Source: Anaerolineae bacterium (GTDB lineage: Bacteria; Chloroflexota; Anaerolineae; Aggregatilineales; Phototrophicaceae). From it: a DNA stretch of 7,196 bases. Of this stretch, positions 5,707-7,196 are shown one piece after another. A program made the position numbers and the translations under genes. The notes beneath the pieces were generated by a model that was given only the letters and a program-made list of their open reading frames with translations, searched no databases and had not been told where the DNA came from. The stretch spans positions 1-7,196 of the forward strand of contig JALONY010000105.1 in NCBI GenBank assembly GCA_025454715.1, in the 5' to 3' direction. Position 1 is the stretch's first letter. Every line of letters begins with the position of its first letter.

Positions 5707-6607
5707 ATGAGCGAGCCAACCTTTCACCTGCACCCAGCCACGCAAGACGACAAGCAAACGTTGGTCGATTTGGTGCGGGCTGCCGATGTCGAGAGCATCG
5801 GGGCGAGCAATTATGACCTCGGCGAGGTCGATTACATGTACACGATGACCGGATTCGATGCTGGCCGCGACATCCGCATCGCCCGTGACGCCGTGAGCGG
5901 CCAGCCGGTCGGGTTCGGGATGGTGTTCGCCATCCGTGCGGTGCCGGTGCGCCCGTGGGGATGGGGCTGGACGCACCCAGACCATCGCAACCGTGGGGTG
6001 GGGTCGGCCTTGGTCGAGTGGATGCTGGAGCGGGCGAAATTCTCCGAGACGTTGGTGCCGCCCGAGGCGCGTATCGTGTTGGAGCTCGGGGCGTCCGAAA
6101 ACATCCCGAGCGCTTATGAGTTGTTGGCCTCGCACGGTTTCGTGACCGAGCGGGCAGCATATACCATGAAGATCGATTTCGAGGCCGCGCCGGAGGCGCC
6201 GGAATTGCCGGACGGCCTGCGCTTGGTCACGTTCGCCGAGCGCCCCGATGTCGAATTGTTCGCACGGGCGCGCAAGGCCGGTTTTGCCGACCACCGTGGC
6301 GCGGACGGAAAGCGGCGACTTCAACCCCAACCTGTGGTTTTTGGCGATGGACGGCGACGAACCGGCAGGCTTGGCCTACAACAGCTTCGAGGACGACGAG
6401 TACCCCGATGTCGGGTATGTGGCGTCGCTGGCGGTGTTGCCCGCCTATCGTAAGCGGGGCTTGGCGTATGCGTTGTTGAAGCGGAGCTTCGTCGCGTTGC
6501 ACGCGCTGGGGCGGCAAAGCGTGACGCTGGGCGTGGACGGCAGTAGCTTGACCGGCGCGGTGCGATCAGCAAGCAAGATTGACCCGGATAAAAAAGGCGC
6601 ACCGTAG
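5707..6607 (+). pseudogene. Broken tandem-domain GNAT acetyltransferase, paralogue of the preceding gene
   Basis: Second copy of the double-GNAT plan, starting at ATG 5707 with AAGGG (5694-5698) overlapping the end of the upstream gene, so the pair is probably co-transcribed and translationally coupled. The first 198 codons read normally: domain 1 with RNRGVG at residues 94-99, a shared HGFVTERAAYTMKIDF (143-158), and the start of domain 2 ending FADHRG (nt 6300). The frame then breaks. Domain 2 resumes in another frame at FNPNLWFLAMDGD (6320 on), with YRKRGLAYALL and VTLGVDGSSLTGAVR. The intact neighbour has 66 nt between DHRG and FNPN; here there are 19, a net loss of 47 nt. The original frame stops at 6453. 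The second frame loses homology after GAVR and ends in 13 unrelated residues with a TAG inside a terminator loop. Domain 1 might still fold. A sequencing error could explain one lesion, but hardly both. Confidence 0.8.
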
Positions 6608-6623
6608 CAGGTGCGCCTTTTTT
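6590..6623. terminator. Bidirectional terminator between the GNAT copy and glpD
   Basis: GGCGCACC (6596-6603) and GGTGCGCC (6610-6617) pair perfectly around a 6-nt loop, with six A before and six T after. The hairpin therefore works on both strands and serves both convergent genes. The TAG that ends the broken GNAT frame (6605-6607) lies in the loop. Confidence 0.92.
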
Positions 6624-6637
6624 GTGTTTCGGGTGGT

Positions 6638-7196
6638 TTAGGCGAGGTGCTTCAGCCCGTGCTTTTTGGCGAGCAGGGCGCGGGTGCGCTGGGCTTCGGC
6701 GGCGCGCTGTGCGGCGTCCCAGCCCAAGACGCCGCCCACGAGGTCGGCCACCTCATCCACCAAGGCGACCGTGACACCACCGAACCAGCCCATCAAGGTG
6801 CGGCGCAGCAATAGGTCGTCGAGGCGGCGGACGTTTTCGGTCGCGGTCAGGTACATCAGCTCGCGGCGGGTGTAGGCGGGGGCGTGGGTGAGCGGGGCGT
6901 CTTGACCATCGCTGATGAAACCTGCGACGGTGCGGGCGTGCGTGCCATAACGCTCGAACAAGGTTTGGACGTGGGCGCGGTCGAGGCCGGTTTCGTCGGC
7001 CACTGACTTGACCCACGCGGCGCTGTCTGCGGGGTAGTCTTTGCCACCGCCCAATGCCATCTGCTCGGTGCGGGTGGCGCGGGGCTTACCCAAACGCTGG
7101 AGCGCGGCATCGGCGCTTTGCTCACTGAAGGCGCGGAAGGTCGTCCATTTGCCGCCAATCAGCGAGAGGACGGGGAAGGGCAGGCCACCCTCGCCC
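6638..7196 (-). CDS. glpD: Aerobic glycerol-3-phosphate dehydrogenase (FAD-dependent), C-terminal part
   Basis: Membrane-associated flavoenzyme that oxidises sn-glycerol 3-phosphate to dihydroxyacetone phosphate and passes electrons to quinone. The 185 visible residues are the end of the protein; the FAD-binding amino-terminal two-thirds lie beyond the right edge. Near the visible start is LSLIGGKWTTFRAF, the conserved GGKWTT(F/Y)R segment that closes the FAD domain, followed by GGGKDYP. The helical DAO C-terminal domain then runs to the end, with LFERYGTHARTVA, APAYTRRELMYLTATENVRR, LDDLLLRRTLMGW and LGWDAAQRAAEAQRTRALLA. The stop TAA at 6640-6638 is followed by the shared bidirectional terminator. 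A TTG at 7093 would give an internal start, but the frame stays open and homologous to the edge, so it is not used. It is convergent with the GNAT pair and appears functionally unrelated to it. Confidence 0.93.
   Translation of the reverse strand, partial: GEGGLPFPVLSLIGGKWTTFRAFSEQSADAALQRLGKPRATRTEQMALGGGKDYPADSAAWVKSVADETGLDRAHVQTLFERYGTHARTVAGFISDGQDAPLTHAPAYTRRELMYLTATENVRRLDDLLLRRTLMGWFGGVTVALVDEVADLVGGVLGWDAAQRAAEAQRTRALLAKKHGLKHLA

Noticed and set aside
1..7196. Mobile element, CRISPR, tRNA, rRNA, or defence system
   Set aside because: No transposase or integrase, no terminal inverted repeats, no regularly spaced repeats and no tRNA-like folds were recognised. All substantial coding frames belong to ordinary transport, regulatory or metabolic families.

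Overview
This is GC-rich bacterial DNA (judged by eye; coding third positions are mostly G or C) with short intergenic gaps and canonical sigma-70-like promoter boxes. The gene set is AapJ/AapQ-type amino-acid transport, a divergent TetR/P450 pair, tandem double-GNAT proteins and GlpD. Together with the protein style, it would fit an environmental Chloroflexota (Anaerolineae-like) genome, but that is an inference from family resemblance. A proteobacterium or another high-GC phylum cannot be excluded without a search.

Layout. Positions 1-957 (minus) hold the amino-terminal 319 residues of an AapQ-type polar amino-acid ABC permease that runs off the left edge. It has no ATG; a GTG start is proposed. 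Positions 1059-2093 (minus) encode its AapJ-type solute-binding protein, with a strong promoter upstream (2177-2205). A strong intrinsic terminator lies between the two genes (1001-1043), so the binding protein is probably made in large excess over the permease. Positions 2280-2888 (minus) encode a TetR-family regulator, divergent from a complete cytochrome P450 (3013-4392, plus). Their 124-bp shared region carries the tetR promoter, a repeated ATTGACAG and small dyads that could be the operator. A perfect terminator follows the P450.

Positions 4577-5701 (plus) encode an intact protein with two GNAT acetyltransferase domains behind its own promoter. Eight bases after its start region-compatible stop, at 5707-6607, comes a tandem paralogue with the same two-domain plan. 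That paralogue is broken: a net loss of about 47 nt relative to its neighbour causes a frameshift, and its native carboxyl end is replaced by an unrelated tail whose stop codon lies in the loop of a terminator hairpin. That symmetric terminator (6590-6623) separates it from the convergent carboxyl-terminal part of aerobic glycerol-3-phosphate dehydrogenase (6638-7196, minus), which runs off the right edge.

The genes form at least four separate transcription units (amino-acid uptake; TetR/P450; the GNAT pair; glpD), and nothing ties them into one pathway. No mobile element, CRISPR array, tRNA or rRNA was seen, and I see no clear new multi-gene system. The most informative points are the decaying GNAT copy, the terminator inside the aap operon and the architecture of the TetR/P450 control region.
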